From Ruficoccus amylovorans (GTDB taxonomy: Bacteria; Verrucomicrobiota; Verrucomicrobiia; Opitutales; Cerasicoccaceae), in assembly GCF_014230085.1 (NCBI RefSeq), contig NZ_JACHVB010000052.1, forward strand, positions 62,001-126,000: a DNA stretch of 64,000 nt, in the 5' to 3' direction. Below are positions 44,137-53,187 of this stretch, piece by piece; position 1 is the stretch's first letter; every line of letters begins with the position of its first letter. The notes under the pieces are model-generated. The model had not been told where the DNA came from. It saw only the letters and a list, made by a program, of their open reading frames with translations, and did not search any database. The translations under genes were made by a program, and so were the position numbers.

Positions 44137-45231
44137 ATGGCCAGGCCGACCGTACTCGTAGTTGATGACATCCCGGGCGTCCACGACATGTTGGACATCA
44201 TTTTCGGCGATGCCGGGTACCTCGTCGAGCACGCCCTCCGGGGGAAAGAAGCTCTCGACATCTATCGCCGGGGCGGGGTTGACGTGGTTTTTACCGATAT
44301 CCAAATGCCCGGTATGGACGGACTGGAGCTGCTGCGCGCCCTGCGCGAGCTGGACGAGGATGTCACCGTCATCATGACCACGGCGATTGATTCCAAGAAC
44401 TACGCCATTGAGTCCCTGCGACTGGGCGCTTTCGACTACGTGGAAAAACCCTACGACGAGGACGCGCTCACCCGTACCATCAACCGCGCCCTGCGCCACC
44501 GCCACAAGCGCCTGGAGCAGCGCGAAAGCCGTCCCGGCGATCCCGCTCTGCACCGGGAGGTTGAGCGGTTGCGTCAGGATATTCAGGCCCGGGACAACGC
44601 CCTTTCCGCCCTCGCCCGCAAGGCCGGGGAACTGGAAAAAAGCCTCCGCCACCGGGAAGAGGAACTGGAACAGCAAAAGCTTTCTCAGCACTCTCTGCGC
44701 AAGCGGCAGCAAGACCTCGAACTGCGTGAAGACGCCCTCAAGACGATGGACGACACCCTGCGCGAGCGCATGCAGGCCCTCAAGCTGATGCAGCAACAGC
44801 GCCGTTCCGGTGGCGAACTGACGCCCGAGGCCGAGGAGACGCTCAACCGACTGCGCCAGGAGCTTCAGACCCGCGAGAGCGAGCTGGCCGAAATCCAGCT
44901 CAGCATGGAGGAACGGGAGCAGTTTCTGCGTGAGAGCGAGGAGTCGCTCATGGCCAAAGGCCAGCGCCTGAGTGAGCTTGAAGCGGAGCTGGAACAGATG
45001 CGTGAGGACCTCGACCGCCGCCAGCAGGCCAAGGGGCTTTCGCCGGAGGAACTTCAGGAGATTGAAACGCTCAAAAACCAGTTGGGTGCCAAAGAGAACG
45101 CGCTACGGGAAGCCGAGGACGACCTCTCACGGCGGGAGGAAGCCGTCAGACGGGCCGCGTCACTCCTCAAGGCCCGCGAACAATTCCTGCAGGAAAGCGA
45201 GAATATCCTCTTCGGAGGGGATAAAGAATGA
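44137..45231 (+). CDS. Response-regulator receiver domain with long coiled-coil tail
   Basis: A 364-residue protein. Residues 5-120 are a receiver domain: VLVVDDIPGVHDML (acidic pair D10/D11), VVFTDIQMPGMDGLELL (phosphoacceptor D54), VIMTTAID and FDYVEKPYDEDAL (K104). Residues ~125-355 are almost unbroken coiled coil (Q/E/R/L heptads such as ELEKSLRHREEELEQQKLSQ). No DNA-binding or enzymatic output domain exists. This suggests a phosphorylation-controlled scaffold, perhaps at the pole or in cell-shape control, comparable to FrzS-like proteins. No histidine kinase gene adjoins it. Confidence 0.88.
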   Translation: MARPTVLVVDDIPGVHDMLDIIFGDAGYLVEHALRGKEALDIYRRGGVDVVFTDIQMPGMDGLELLRALRELDEDVTVIMTTAIDSKNYAIESLRLGAFDYVEKPYDEDALTRTINRALRHRHKRLEQRESRPGDPALHREVERLRQDIQARDNALSALARKAGELEKSLRHREEELEQQKLSQHSLRKRQQDLELREDALKTMDDTLRERMQALKLMQQQRRSGGELTPEAEETLNRLRQELQTRESELAEIQLSMEEREQFLRESEESLMAKGQRLSELEAELEQMREDLDRRQQAKGLSPEELQEIETLKNQLGAKENALREAEDDLSRREEAVRRAASLLKAREQFLQESENILFGGDKE

Positions 45232-45313
45232 GAGACTGACCCCGTTTCGGTTTGACCTCAGCCCCCCGCTTCCCCGCAATAGCCGGGTAGCTCCAATCCC
45301 AGCTTTCCTCCAG

Positions 45314-46471
45314 ATGCATATCCTGATCGCGTTCGATAAGTTCAAAGACTGTATGACGGCCTCAGAGGCCTGTCAAATCGCCCAGGAAGTCATCCTCAAG
45401 CTCCACCCGAACTGGCAGGTCACCATCGCCCCCTTCAGCGACGGCGGAGAAGGATTTTGTGAGATACTGACCCGCTCGGCTTACGGAAAAATCGAGCGCG
45501 TGCCAGTGCTTGGCCCGCAGCTAACACCGCAGACTTCGCAAATCGGCTACGTGGACATCGGGCGGCTCGGCCACCGGGTCCGTGAAATCCTCCACCTGCC
45601 CTCCGAGGGCACCCTGGCCGTGATCGAAATGGCCCAGGCCAGCGGCTTGCAATCCATCCCGACCGACAAGCGCGACCCCTGGATCGCCTCCACCTACGGT
45701 ACGGGCCAGCTCATCGCCGAGGCCGCCGACGCCGGGGCTCAGGAAATCCTGCTGGGCATCGGCGGCAGCGCCACTAACGACCTCGGGCTGGGAGCCCTGG
45801 AGGCCATCGGCTTGCAACTCATGGACCGGGACGGCCAACTCATCGACCACGCCACCCCGCGCGACTGGCCCCGCGTGGCCCGGCTCGACGGTGAAATCTG
45901 GCCCAACATCCCGCACATCAACATCGCCTGCGACGTGGAAAACCCGCTGCTCGGCCCCCACGGCGCGACCGCCACCTACGGCCCCCAGAAGGGTATGCGC
46001 TACGATGATTATTCCGCTTTTGAAAGCACCGTCTCCACTATGGCCAAACGCGTGTGCAGCTACTTCGAGCAGTCCGAATCCCTCATGTCCGCCCCGGGGG
46101 CCGGGGCCGCCGGGGGGATTGGCTTCGGCCTGCAGGCCGCCTGCGAAGCCCGCATGGTCAAGGGCTTCGACCTGGTGGAGTCCTGGCTCCAGTTAAAGGA
46201 GAAAGTCGCCGCCGCCGACCTTATCATCACCGGCGAGGGGAAGTTCGACCACAGTTCTCTCCAGGGCAAAGGCCCCGGCTCGCTCCTGCGCGAAGCCGCC
46301 CGCCAGCACAAACACGCCAAGATCGTGGCCGGCCTGGTCGAAAGCCGCCTGGAGCTTCCACCCAAAACCACCGCCGACAGCATGGCCCCCGAGGGCTACA
46401 CCCGCGAACGCTCCATCGCAGAAGGAAAGAAACTCCTGGCCCGCAAGCTGGTCCAAATCTTCTCCAAGTAG
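45314..46471 (+). CDS. Glycerate kinase
   Basis: A 385-residue type I glycerate kinase. Blocks are AFDKFKDCMTA, PFSDGGEGF, EILLGIGGSATNDLGLGALE, APGAGAAGGIGFG and LIITGEGKFDHSSLQGKGP, in the usual order. It phosphorylates D-glycerate to 2- or 3-phosphoglycerate with ATP in the cytoplasm. The start is the ATG at 45314, 82 bases after the receiver/coiled-coil gene. The longer frame upstream is a shadow of that gene. It is followed 12 bases later by the DUF2062 gene. Confidence 0.93.
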   Translation: MHILIAFDKFKDCMTASEACQIAQEVILKLHPNWQVTIAPFSDGGEGFCEILTRSAYGKIERVPVLGPQLTPQTSQIGYVDIGRLGHRVREILHLPSEGTLAVIEMAQASGLQSIPTDKRDPWIASTYGTGQLIAEAADAGAQEILLGIGGSATNDLGLGALEAIGLQLMDRDGQLIDHATPRDWPRVARLDGEIWPNIPHINIACDVENPLLGPHGATATYGPQKGMRYDDYSAFESTVSTMAKRVCSYFEQSESLMSAPGAGAAGGIGFGLQAACEARMVKGFDLVESWLQLKEKVAAADLIITGEGKFDHSSLQGKGPGSLLREAARQHKHAKIVAGLVESRLELPPKTTADSMAPEGYTRERSIAEGKKLLARKLVQIFSK

Positions 46472-46483
46472 GAGATCACTGCC

Positions 46484-47236
46484 ATGACAACGGAGGAGCG
46501 GCACGAACAGCTCAAGCGCAAGCTGCATGAACGCATCCGGCGGGTAAAGCGCCTGATGCGCCCCCTGCCCCGCCGCGCCACCGTGCACCGATACCCGTTC
46601 CTGAAATGGTTCGCGCAGACGGCCCGCAAGCGGTCGTACCTGTGGTCGTTTCGCCGCCAGCATGTGCTGCCCGCGATTTATGTCGGCTGCATTCTTTCGA
46701 TGATGCCGATCTACGGCATCCAGATACCCTGCGCCTTTGCCGTCGCCCTGCTTATCCGTGGCAATCTCATGATTATGGTGGCCACGCAGTTCATCACCAA
46801 TCCGGTCACCTTCGTCCCACTCTACACTGCCGCCTGCTTCATCGGGCTGGAGATCATGTACCTGTTCGGCATGCCTATCCCCGGCGGGTCGGTCTGGGAC
46901 TTTTCCGCTAACATCGCCCTGCACCTCAAGGAAATGGTCACCGACCTGATGGGGGCCTCCACCCCCCGCGCCTCGCTGGCCGCGCTGGTACAGTCCACCG
47001 GCATGAGTGGACACGCCCTCGTCGCCCTCGCGCTCAAGGCCACCATCCTCGGCGGGGCCATCATGGGCTATCTGATCGGCTTCGTCATCAGCCTGGTCTA
47101 TCAGATCATGGCCCGCTATTACGAGCGTAGCGGACGAGCCATCCGGCAGCAGTTCGAGGAGTTCGCCCGTCAGGCCAAGTTGAAAATCCACCTCCCCGGA
47201 AAAAACGCCGATCCGAAAGATTCCACCGGCTCATGA
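46484..47236 (+). CDS. DUF2062-domain membrane protein
   Basis: A 250-residue protein with a basic N-terminus (KRKLHERIRRVKRLMRPLPR) and three to four membrane helices. The block YVGCILSMMPIYGIQIPCAF followed by NLMIMVATQFITNPVTFVPLY is the DUF2062 core. The family is found in cell-envelope gene clusters and often near glycosyltransferases, but function is unknown. It starts 12 bases after the glycerate kinase stop, and its stop overlaps the next start in an ATGA arrangement, indicating coupled translation with the muramidase gene. Confidence 0.9.
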   Translation: MTTEERHEQLKRKLHERIRRVKRLMRPLPRRATVHRYPFLKWFAQTARKRSYLWSFRRQHVLPAIYVGCILSMMPIYGIQIPCAFAVALLIRGNLMIMVATQFITNPVTFVPLYTAACFIGLEIMYLFGMPIPGGSVWDFSANIALHLKEMVTDLMGASTPRASLAALVQSTGMSGHALVALALKATILGGAIMGYLIGFVISLVYQIMARYYERSGRAIRQQFEEFARQAKLKIHLPGKNADPKDSTGS

Positions 47237-48486
47237 TCTCTGTGTCCAAGTATTTCCCGAAACTCTCCATCCTCCTCTGCTCTGTCCTCCTGACTGCCGT
47301 TGGCACGCAAGCGGCCCCGAAAGTCATGCTCGGGATCGACGTGCTGGAGGCCCGGAACTTCGCGCCTCTCAACGGGCTGCGGGTCGGCCTGCTCACGCAC
47401 GGAGCCGGGGTTAACGGCCGGGGCATCCCGACCTGGAAAGTTCTCTACGACCACCCGAACGTCAACCTGACCGCCCTCTACGGCCCCGAACACGGGATCG
47501 ACGGCAAGGCCAAGGCCGAGGTTTACGTCCCCAGCACCACGCATGCTGAGACCGGCCTGCCCGCTTACTCGCTCTACGGCCCCACCCGCAAGCCCTCCCC
47601 GGACATGCTCAGCGGGATCGATATCCTCGTGGTTGATCTCCAGGACGTGGGCGTGCGCAGCTACACCTACGTCAGCGCCATGCGCCTGGCGATGGAGGCG
47701 TGTTTCGAGCAGGGCATCCCGGTCATGGTGCTGGACCGCCCGAACCCGCTGGGCGGGCTCAAGGTGGACGGTCCGCCACTGGACAAGGACTTGATGTCTT
47801 ATGTCGGTTCTTTCCGCGTGCCCTACGTGCACGGCCTGACCATTGGCGAACTCGCCCTCATGGCCAAAAACGTCCCCGGCTGGATGGATGTCTCCCCGGA
47901 AGTCCAGCAGAACGGCACGCTCTACGTCGTACCGATGCGGGGCTGGCGGCGCGACATGCTCTGGCCCGACACCGGGCTGCGCTGGACTCCGACCTCACCG
48001 GCGATTCCGGACTTTTCCGCCGCCGTCGGCTACGCCATGACGGGGCTGGGCTGCCAGATCGGCGGCTTCCGGCACGGCTACGGCGAGGGCTACCCCTTTC
48101 GCCTGCTCAACTATTACCAGAAAGACCCGATCTACGTCGCCCGCGCCCTTAACGCGCTCAACCTCCCGGGCGTGAAAATCCAGCTCATGCCCGAGGGCAA
48201 ACAACCCGGCGGCTACGTCGTCGTGACCGACTGGGACAAACTCCGCCCGACCGAGATCAGCTTTTACATGATGCGCCTGACCTGCGCCTGGGGCGACGGC
48301 AACCCCTTCGCCGAAGCCACCTCCGGCAAGCAGCGCCTCTACAACATCCACGTCGGCTCGAACGCCTGGTGGAAGGAAATTTCCACCCGCGGCAGCCAGG
48401 CCCGCGTGGACGAGTTCATCCGCCAGTGGGAGGCCGACGCCAAGCTTTTCCAGAAGTGGAGCCGCCGCTACTGGCAGTACCAGTGA
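47233..48486 (+). CDS. DUF1343 / NamZ-type exo-beta-N-acetylmuramidase, secreted
   Basis: A 417-residue protein with signal peptide (LSILLCSVLLTAVGTQAAPK). GLRVGLLTHGAGVNGRGIPT, YGPEHGIDG, VDLQDVGVRSYTYVSAM, DRPNPLGGLKVDG and SFRVPYVHGLTIGELALMA are the blocks of the DUF1343 family, now glycoside hydrolase GH171 (NamZ), which releases MurNAc from peptidoglycan fragments. His and Glu of YGPEHG would be at the active site. Exported, so acting in the periplasm. Translationally coupled to the DUF2062 gene by the four-base overlap at 47233-47236. Confidence 0.88.
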   Translation: MISVSKYFPKLSILLCSVLLTAVGTQAAPKVMLGIDVLEARNFAPLNGLRVGLLTHGAGVNGRGIPTWKVLYDHPNVNLTALYGPEHGIDGKAKAEVYVPSTTHAETGLPAYSLYGPTRKPSPDMLSGIDILVVDLQDVGVRSYTYVSAMRLAMEACFEQGIPVMVLDRPNPLGGLKVDGPPLDKDLMSYVGSFRVPYVHGLTIGELALMAKNVPGWMDVSPEVQQNGTLYVVPMRGWRRDMLWPDTGLRWTPTSPAIPDFSAAVGYAMTGLGCQIGGFRHGYGEGYPFRLLNYYQKDPIYVARALNALNLPGVKIQLMPEGKQPGGYVVVTDWDKLRPTEISFYMMRLTCAWGDGNPFAEATSGKQRLYNIHVGSNAWWKEISTRGSQARVDEFIRQWEADAKLFQKWSRRYWQYQ

Positions 48487-48626
48487 GGGTTCCGGCCTGC
48501 CAGCCACACACAGGTGTGGGAAGCAGAGTTGCCCGCGAAGTCACGCCAAGAGGCGCGAAATAAAGCTCATTAGGCAGTCCTTGTCTGTCTCAAATCACTT
48601 GACATCACAAAGCCCTCCGCCATCCA

Positions 48627-48652
48627 TTATTGTGTCCCACAAGGCACAATAA
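48627..48652. promoter_or_regulatory. Operator-like inverted repeat upstream of the lipoprotein gene
   Basis: TTATTGTG at 48627-48634 is mirrored by CACAATAA at 48645-48652 with a 10-base spacer. A TTGACA lies at 48599-48604. The gene begins at 48671. Probable binding site for an unidentified regulator. Confidence 0.45.
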
Positions 48653-48670
48653 CCCACTCTCTACCAAGCA

Positions 48671-49048
48671 ATGAAGCTGCCCCCCATCCTGCTCGTTTGC
48701 ATCGCTCTTCTGGGCGGATGCGTGACCCAACGCCAGTTTACCGCCGATGGAATCCCGGACCCGAGCTACCAGATTGGCGGGGGTGATTTCTTTGTCACGC
48801 AAGCACCTTCCGACGGCACCTTCTACATAGTGGAGGAAACCACCAAACGCATCCTGATCAGTGCCACCACTCTCGAGGCAAGCCCCATTACCTTCAACGT
48901 GAATGAATCTGAAATCGCCGCCAATGAAGACGATTTCGAAGAGAAATACGGTATCCGCCGGGATCAGGTCAGAATTGTCCTGTATTTCATTCCCCATCGT
49001 GTCGAGTACTACAGGGGAGAACGACCCGACTTCAACACGGAGGGATAA
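48671..49048 (+). CDS. Small lipoprotein of unknown function
   Basis: A 125-residue lipoprotein with lipobox LLGGC after a short hydrophobic start (MKLPPILLVCIALLGGC). The mature part is small and mixed, acidic in the middle (NESEIAANEDDFEEKYGIRR). I recognise no family. A promoter-like TTGACA and an inverted repeat lie upstream. It is convergent with the MutM-like glycosylase. Confidence 0.6.
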   Translation: MKLPPILLVCIALLGGCVTQRQFTADGIPDPSYQIGGGDFFVTQAPSDGTFYIVEETTKRILISATTLEASPITFNVNESEIAANEDDFEEKYGIRRDQVRIVLYFIPHRVEYYRGERPDFNTEG

Positions 49049-49120
49049 CAATCCTCATTTTGTCCGCGTGGTCTGACCTTCCTTGCCGAAGGGCATCTTC
49101 TTCGCCGAATAAAGGCCGCA

Positions 49121-49936
49121 TCAGGCGGGCGGAGCGGGCGGCAGTACCTGCCGGGCGGGGCTGTAACAGGTCGTGCGGCCTCCGATGGTTTCGCGCACGA
49201 GCGGCTGGCCGGTTTTCGGGCAAGTGCCGCCGTCCTCCCACCGGTGCGGGAAAAGCCAGTCCGGCGGCGGGTCGCCCCAATCGGTCCCGATGACTTCCAT
49301 CGCGTCCGCGCAAACTTCGCGCACCGTCCGGTAAAGGCGGCTCTGCGTCCGCGCGTCGAGCGATCCGGCCGGGGTGGCCGGATGCAGCGCGGCGCGCCAA
49401 AGGATTTCGTCCGCCATCCAGTTGCCGATGCCGGGGAAGCACTCCTGCATGAGCAGCACCGCCTTGAGCGGCGAACGCTTGCGGCGCTGGAGAAAGGCCC
49501 GCATCAGCGACAGCGTAAAGTCCTCCGAAAGTACCTGCGGCGGGAGTTCCCGCCACCACGGCGGTGGTTCCGCCCCGGTCTCGAATCGCACCCGCCCGAA
49601 GAGGCGCGGGTCGTTAAACACCAGCACCCGTCCGGCCTGCACCAGCACGAGGTGGTCGTGCCTGTCGGGCACATAGGGAACCGGCGAGGAAAACAGCTTG
49701 CCCGTCATCCCGAGGTGTACCCCGAGCCAGCCCCCGCCGCCGAAGCCAAAGAGCATCTGCTTGCCGTGCGCCCATGAGCGCTCGAGCACCGCGCCCCGCA
49801 GCGCCTTATCCAGCGCGCCGGTATCGCACTCGCGGAAAATCCGCGCCTGCGGATGCAGCCGTACCTCGCGGACGGATTCGCCCAGACCGGGGTTCCACTG
49901 CTTGCGGTAAAATTCGACTTCGGCCAGTTCCGGCAT
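49121..49936 (-). CDS. mutM: Fpg/Nei-family DNA glycosylase with incomplete zinc finger
   Basis: A 271-residue base-excision glycosylase. The catalytic N-terminus PELAEVEFY (P2, E3), K59 in AHGKQMLFGF, LGMTGK and the helix-two-turn-helix FPGIGNWMADEILWRA are all present, so it should recognise oxidised purines and nick abasic sites. The C-terminal zinc finger region reads TCPKTGQPL (C239) and GGRTTCYSPARQ (C257): the two partner cysteines are Thr and Pro, so only half of the usual zinc ligands remain, although the DNA-contacting Arg (R254) is kept. A zincless finger or substitution by His (H231) is possible. Confidence 0.88.
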   Translation of the reverse strand: MPELAEVEFYRKQWNPGLGESVREVRLHPQARIFRECDTGALDKALRGAVLERSWAHGKQMLFGFGGGGWLGVHLGMTGKLFSSPVPYVPDRHDHLVLVQAGRVLVFNDPRLFGRVRFETGAEPPPWWRELPPQVLSEDFTLSLMRAFLQRRKRSPLKAVLLMQECFPGIGNWMADEILWRAALHPATPAGSLDARTQSRLYRTVREVCADAMEVIGTDWGDPPPDWLFPHRWEDGGTCPKTGQPLVRETIGGRTTCYSPARQVLPPAPPA

Positions 49937-49977
49937 GGCAAAACGGTGTACGGCTCAGCCCTCAACCACAAGAATCC

Positions 49978-51045
49978 TCAGGACGACACTTCCTTTTGTC
50001 CGGACAGATTTGACGAATCTGCGAGACGGACGGCTTCTTTGCACGACTCGCCCAACTCTACTTGTAATTCGCGCCGGCGATAACCGGAACGCCGCCACAA
50101 CGGGATTTTCCACCTCAGTATCCGGAGCACCTTGCGGTCTCCGTCGTTCCGGAACGAGACGAGGTTCTCCATCGTTTTGCAGGCGAGCAACCGCAGCAAA
50201 ACGAGCCGCTGAGAGGGGCTCAGCCCGAGGAAAACGTCGCAGAGGTTATAGCTGTAGTAGCCGTCCGAACTGAGAAAAGCCTTCATCGAGAAACAGAACG
50301 GCTTCCCCAGGCATAGCACGTCGCAGCACTGCTTGCGCAGCTTCTTGTCAGCGATCATCTGGTAGGAGTTGATGTAGCCGGACAGGAGATTCACGTTGCG
50401 GATGCGGTGGTGCAGGTCCTGCGAGTCGGACTTGATGGAAATGCCCGAAAAAATCGTCTGCTCCACCACCTTGTGCTCGGGCACATAAATGCGTTTGTTG
50501 TTGTTGATCAACGCGCAGGCCACCGCCAGATGGGGAAACGAATACATGATATTCGCCGAGATGCTGGTCATCACCTCTGTGGTCAGGATCTCGGTCTTGT
50601 AAATCGTCGAGGGCAGGAAGGCCATCGTGTTGAGAATGTACGGAGTGGGGTTGTCCGCCGGAAACTCAATCTTCCGCTCGGTCAGGACCGCATCATAATC
50701 ATGCTCCAGGCCGTACTCGATCTCGTCCCAGTGGGTCCAGTCGTATTCGTCATCGTCACTGAGAATCCACACGTATTTCTTTGACGAGACCTCGAAGGCG
50801 CGTGCGATATTGGCATTACCCCCGATATTGCGCTTGTGCACGGTGTGCGTGAGGTTGGGAAACCTCTCCTGGTAACGCTCGACGAGACGGGCGGTATTGT
50901 CCGTCGAGTGGTTATTCAGGATCTTGATATCGAAGTCGCGGATCGGGCTATCCTCCGCGAAAATCTGCCTGAAGGTCGCCTCCAGTTTTTCGCTCCGGTT
51001 GTACGTGATGAGGATGATCTCAAGAATGTCTTTAGTCGATGGCAT
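49978..51045 (-). CDS. Glycosyltransferase family 2 protein
   Basis: A ~355-residue GT-A enzyme. EIILITYNRSEKLEATFRQI is the start of the nucleotide-sugar binding domain, followed by DFDIKILNNHSTDNTARLVE and the DxD-like YVWILSDDDEYDW. The C-terminal part is Leu/Arg-rich (RWKIPLWRRSGYRRREL) and may touch the membrane. The start is the ATG at 51043-51045. The longer frame to 51123 begins with an unrelated hydrophobic segment. It is downstream of the ABC exporter gene by about 100 bases, so both may serve export and assembly of a surface glycan. Confidence 0.88.
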   Translation of the reverse strand: MPSTKDILEIILITYNRSEKLEATFRQIFAEDSPIRDFDIKILNNHSTDNTARLVERYQERFPNLTHTVHKRNIGGNANIARAFEVSSKKYVWILSDDDEYDWTHWDEIEYGLEHDYDAVLTERKIEFPADNPTPYILNTMAFLPSTIYKTEILTTEVMTSISANIMYSFPHLAVACALINNNKRIYVPEHKVVEQTIFSGISIKSDSQDLHHRIRNVNLLSGYINSYQMIADKKLRKQCCDVLCLGKPFCFSMKAFLSSDGYYSYNLCDVFLGLSPSQRLVLLRLLACKTMENLVSFRNDGDRKVLRILRWKIPLWRRSGYRRRELQVELGESCKEAVRLADSSNLSGQKEVSS

Positions 51046-51147
51046 AGAAGTATTACCGGGGCTGGGTAACAAAATCGTAACAGAACATAATATGGCAAAA
51101 CGAAAGCGCAAAACAAAAGACACCCATATCGTCTTTCATTTTCGGGC

Positions 51148-52896
51148 CTAATGATGTCCGACGGCCTGCTTCTGGTAAAGGTGCTTGTAGTGCGGACAGC
51201 GCTCCATTAGCTCGGCGTGGGAGCCGTAGTCGATGATCCGCCCCTGCTCGAACACGATGATCTTGCGCACGTTCTTGATCGTGCTGAAACGGTGCGCAAT
51301 GATGAGCACCGTCCGGTCGTCCATCAGTTTGTCGAGCGCCTTCTGGATAAAGGCTTCGCTGTTGCTGTCGAGGGCGCTGGTGGCCTCGTCGAGGATGATG
51401 ATGGGGGGATTTTTCAGGAACACTCGCGCGATCGCGATCCGCTGCTTCTGACCGCCCGAAAGCTTGTCCCCACGCTCGCCGACAATGGTGTCGTACCCGG
51501 CCTCCAGCGACATAATGAAGTCGTGGGCATAGGCGCTGCGGGTCGCCTCGTACACCTCCTCCGGGGTGGCGTCGGGCTTGGCGATGAGGATGTTATTGTA
51601 AACGGTGTCGTTGAAGAGGACGGGGTACTGCGGGACCGAGCCGATATTGGCGGCGTAGTCGCGCGAGGCGATGTCGTGCAGCGGGATGCCGTCGGCCTTG
51701 ATCACGCCCGAAACCGGGTCGTAGAGGCGCATGGAAAGCTTGGCGAAGGTGCTCTTGCCCGCGCCGCTCTCACCGACCAGCGCGCAGCCGGTCCCGGCCG
51801 GGATAACGATATTGGCATCCATCAGCACCGGCTTGTCCTTGTAGGCGAAGTTCACGCCTTCGAAGCGGATTTCGCCCTTCAGGCGGTCGATGGGGACGGG
51901 ATTTTCGGGCTCGGGTACGGTTGACTCGTATTCCAGGATCTCGTTGATCCGCTCGAACATCGGGGTCGCCTTGATCAGGTCGGAGCACATCCGCATGATG
52001 CGCTTGATCGGGTCGATGGTGAAGTACAGCGCGATGCCGACCGCCGAGAAGGTCGGGAAGTCGATATTCGTCTCGTAGGCGTACACAAAGGTCACCGCCA
52101 CCATGGTCGCCGCAAGCATTTCCATGATCGGCTGCTGCATGAGCTCGTACTTGGCGATCTTCATGCAGAAGTTCTGAAACGAGCGGTTGAGGTCGCGGAA
52201 AAGCCCCTTCTGGGCCTCCTGCATGTTAAAGAGCCGGACTTCGTGGGCGGCGTCGAGGTTCTCGTTAAAAAGCTGGGCCACACGGCTCAATTCGCCCTGC
52301 GAGCGGGCCATGTACATCTTCAGCTTCTTGCGCATCATCTGCACAGGCAGGATGCAGAACGGCACCGCCGCGATGAAGACCAGCAGAAAGACGATCTCGC
52401 CGTTGGTGAACGAGAGGTAGATCAGGAACGACACCGCGCCGATCACCTGCAAGGGTTGGCGGAAGATTTCCGAGGAAAACGAGGTCAGGATGGCCTGAAT
52501 GGCGTTCGTATCGTTGTTGAGCCGCACGATCAGGTCGCCCGTCGTGTACTTGTCGAAAAACGCGATCGGGCTGTCCTGGATTTTCGAAAAAATGTCCTGC
52601 TTGATGTTTCTCAGGACCTCCAGAGAGACCTTGGTCGTGAAATACCCGCTGACATAACCGGCGATGGCCCTCACCCCGAAGATCAACGGCAGCAGCAGCG
52701 CCACCCCGATGACGTAATTGGCCGAGTACTCGTGCTCACCGGCTCGCTCCATGAATATCTTGCGCAGCACCTTGTCGAAAATGACCGGCATCCCGAAACC
52801 GCTGGACGCGCCGAAGATAATCCCGGCCCCGACCGCGATAATCAGCAGGTGCAGGCTTTGCCGAATGTATTTGAAATAGCGCTTGTACTTGTTCAT
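51148..52896 (-). CDS. MsbA-like ABC exporter (fused membrane and ATPase domains)
   Basis: A 582-residue half-transporter. Six-helix membrane domain (first helix LLIIAVGAGIIFGASSGFG) followed from about residue 330 by an ABC ATPase with GESGAGKSTFAKL (Walker A), LSGGQKQRIAIARVF (signature), IIILDEATSALDS (Walker B) and IAHRFSTI (switch His). Type IV ABC exporters of this kind flip lipid A, lipid-linked sugars or peptides. The adjacent glycosyltransferase, epimerase and methyltransferase favour a glycolipid. Function as a dimer. Confidence 0.92.
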   Translation of the reverse strand: MNKYKRYFKYIRQSLHLLIIAVGAGIIFGASSGFGMPVIFDKVLRKIFMERAGEHEYSANYVIGVALLLPLIFGVRAIAGYVSGYFTTKVSLEVLRNIKQDIFSKIQDSPIAFFDKYTTGDLIVRLNNDTNAIQAILTSFSSEIFRQPLQVIGAVSFLIYLSFTNGEIVFLLVFIAAVPFCILPVQMMRKKLKMYMARSQGELSRVAQLFNENLDAAHEVRLFNMQEAQKGLFRDLNRSFQNFCMKIAKYELMQQPIMEMLAATMVAVTFVYAYETNIDFPTFSAVGIALYFTIDPIKRIMRMCSDLIKATPMFERINEILEYESTVPEPENPVPIDRLKGEIRFEGVNFAYKDKPVLMDANIVIPAGTGCALVGESGAGKSTFAKLSMRLYDPVSGVIKADGIPLHDIASRDYAANIGSVPQYPVLFNDTVYNNILIAKPDATPEEVYEATRSAYAHDFIMSLEAGYDTIVGERGDKLSGGQKQRIAIARVFLKNPPIIILDEATSALDSNSEAFIQKALDKLMDDRTVLIIAHRFSTIKNVRKIIVFEQGRIIDYGSHAELMERCPHYKHLYQKQAVGHH

Positions 52897-53187
52897 CTCG
52901 CAGTCGATTCCCGCTGCCCCGACGAGGCTGGCTGTTCACGCATGGGCAGGTGTTTTTATCAGAAAAGCTAGTGTTGGTCCCCCGAGGGGGTATTTCGATG
53001 GCGTGGGCGGCAGCCCCGGAGGGTGCCACTGTGAAGCCGTTCATCTTGACCCAAGCCCCCGCCCTGGGCAAGTCTGGAGAACAGAAATGAACCGCCTCGC
53101 AATCCGCGTACATGAGCCGCTTTTTCATTGCCTGCGCCCCGCCAGGCGGAAACATTTCCCCCTGACCGCCCGCCCCAAGAACGACTT

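Noticed and set aside
52736-53155. A 139-codon minus-strand frame upstream of the ABC exporter
   Set aside because: It overlaps the exporter in another frame and shows no domain or ribosome-binding site.
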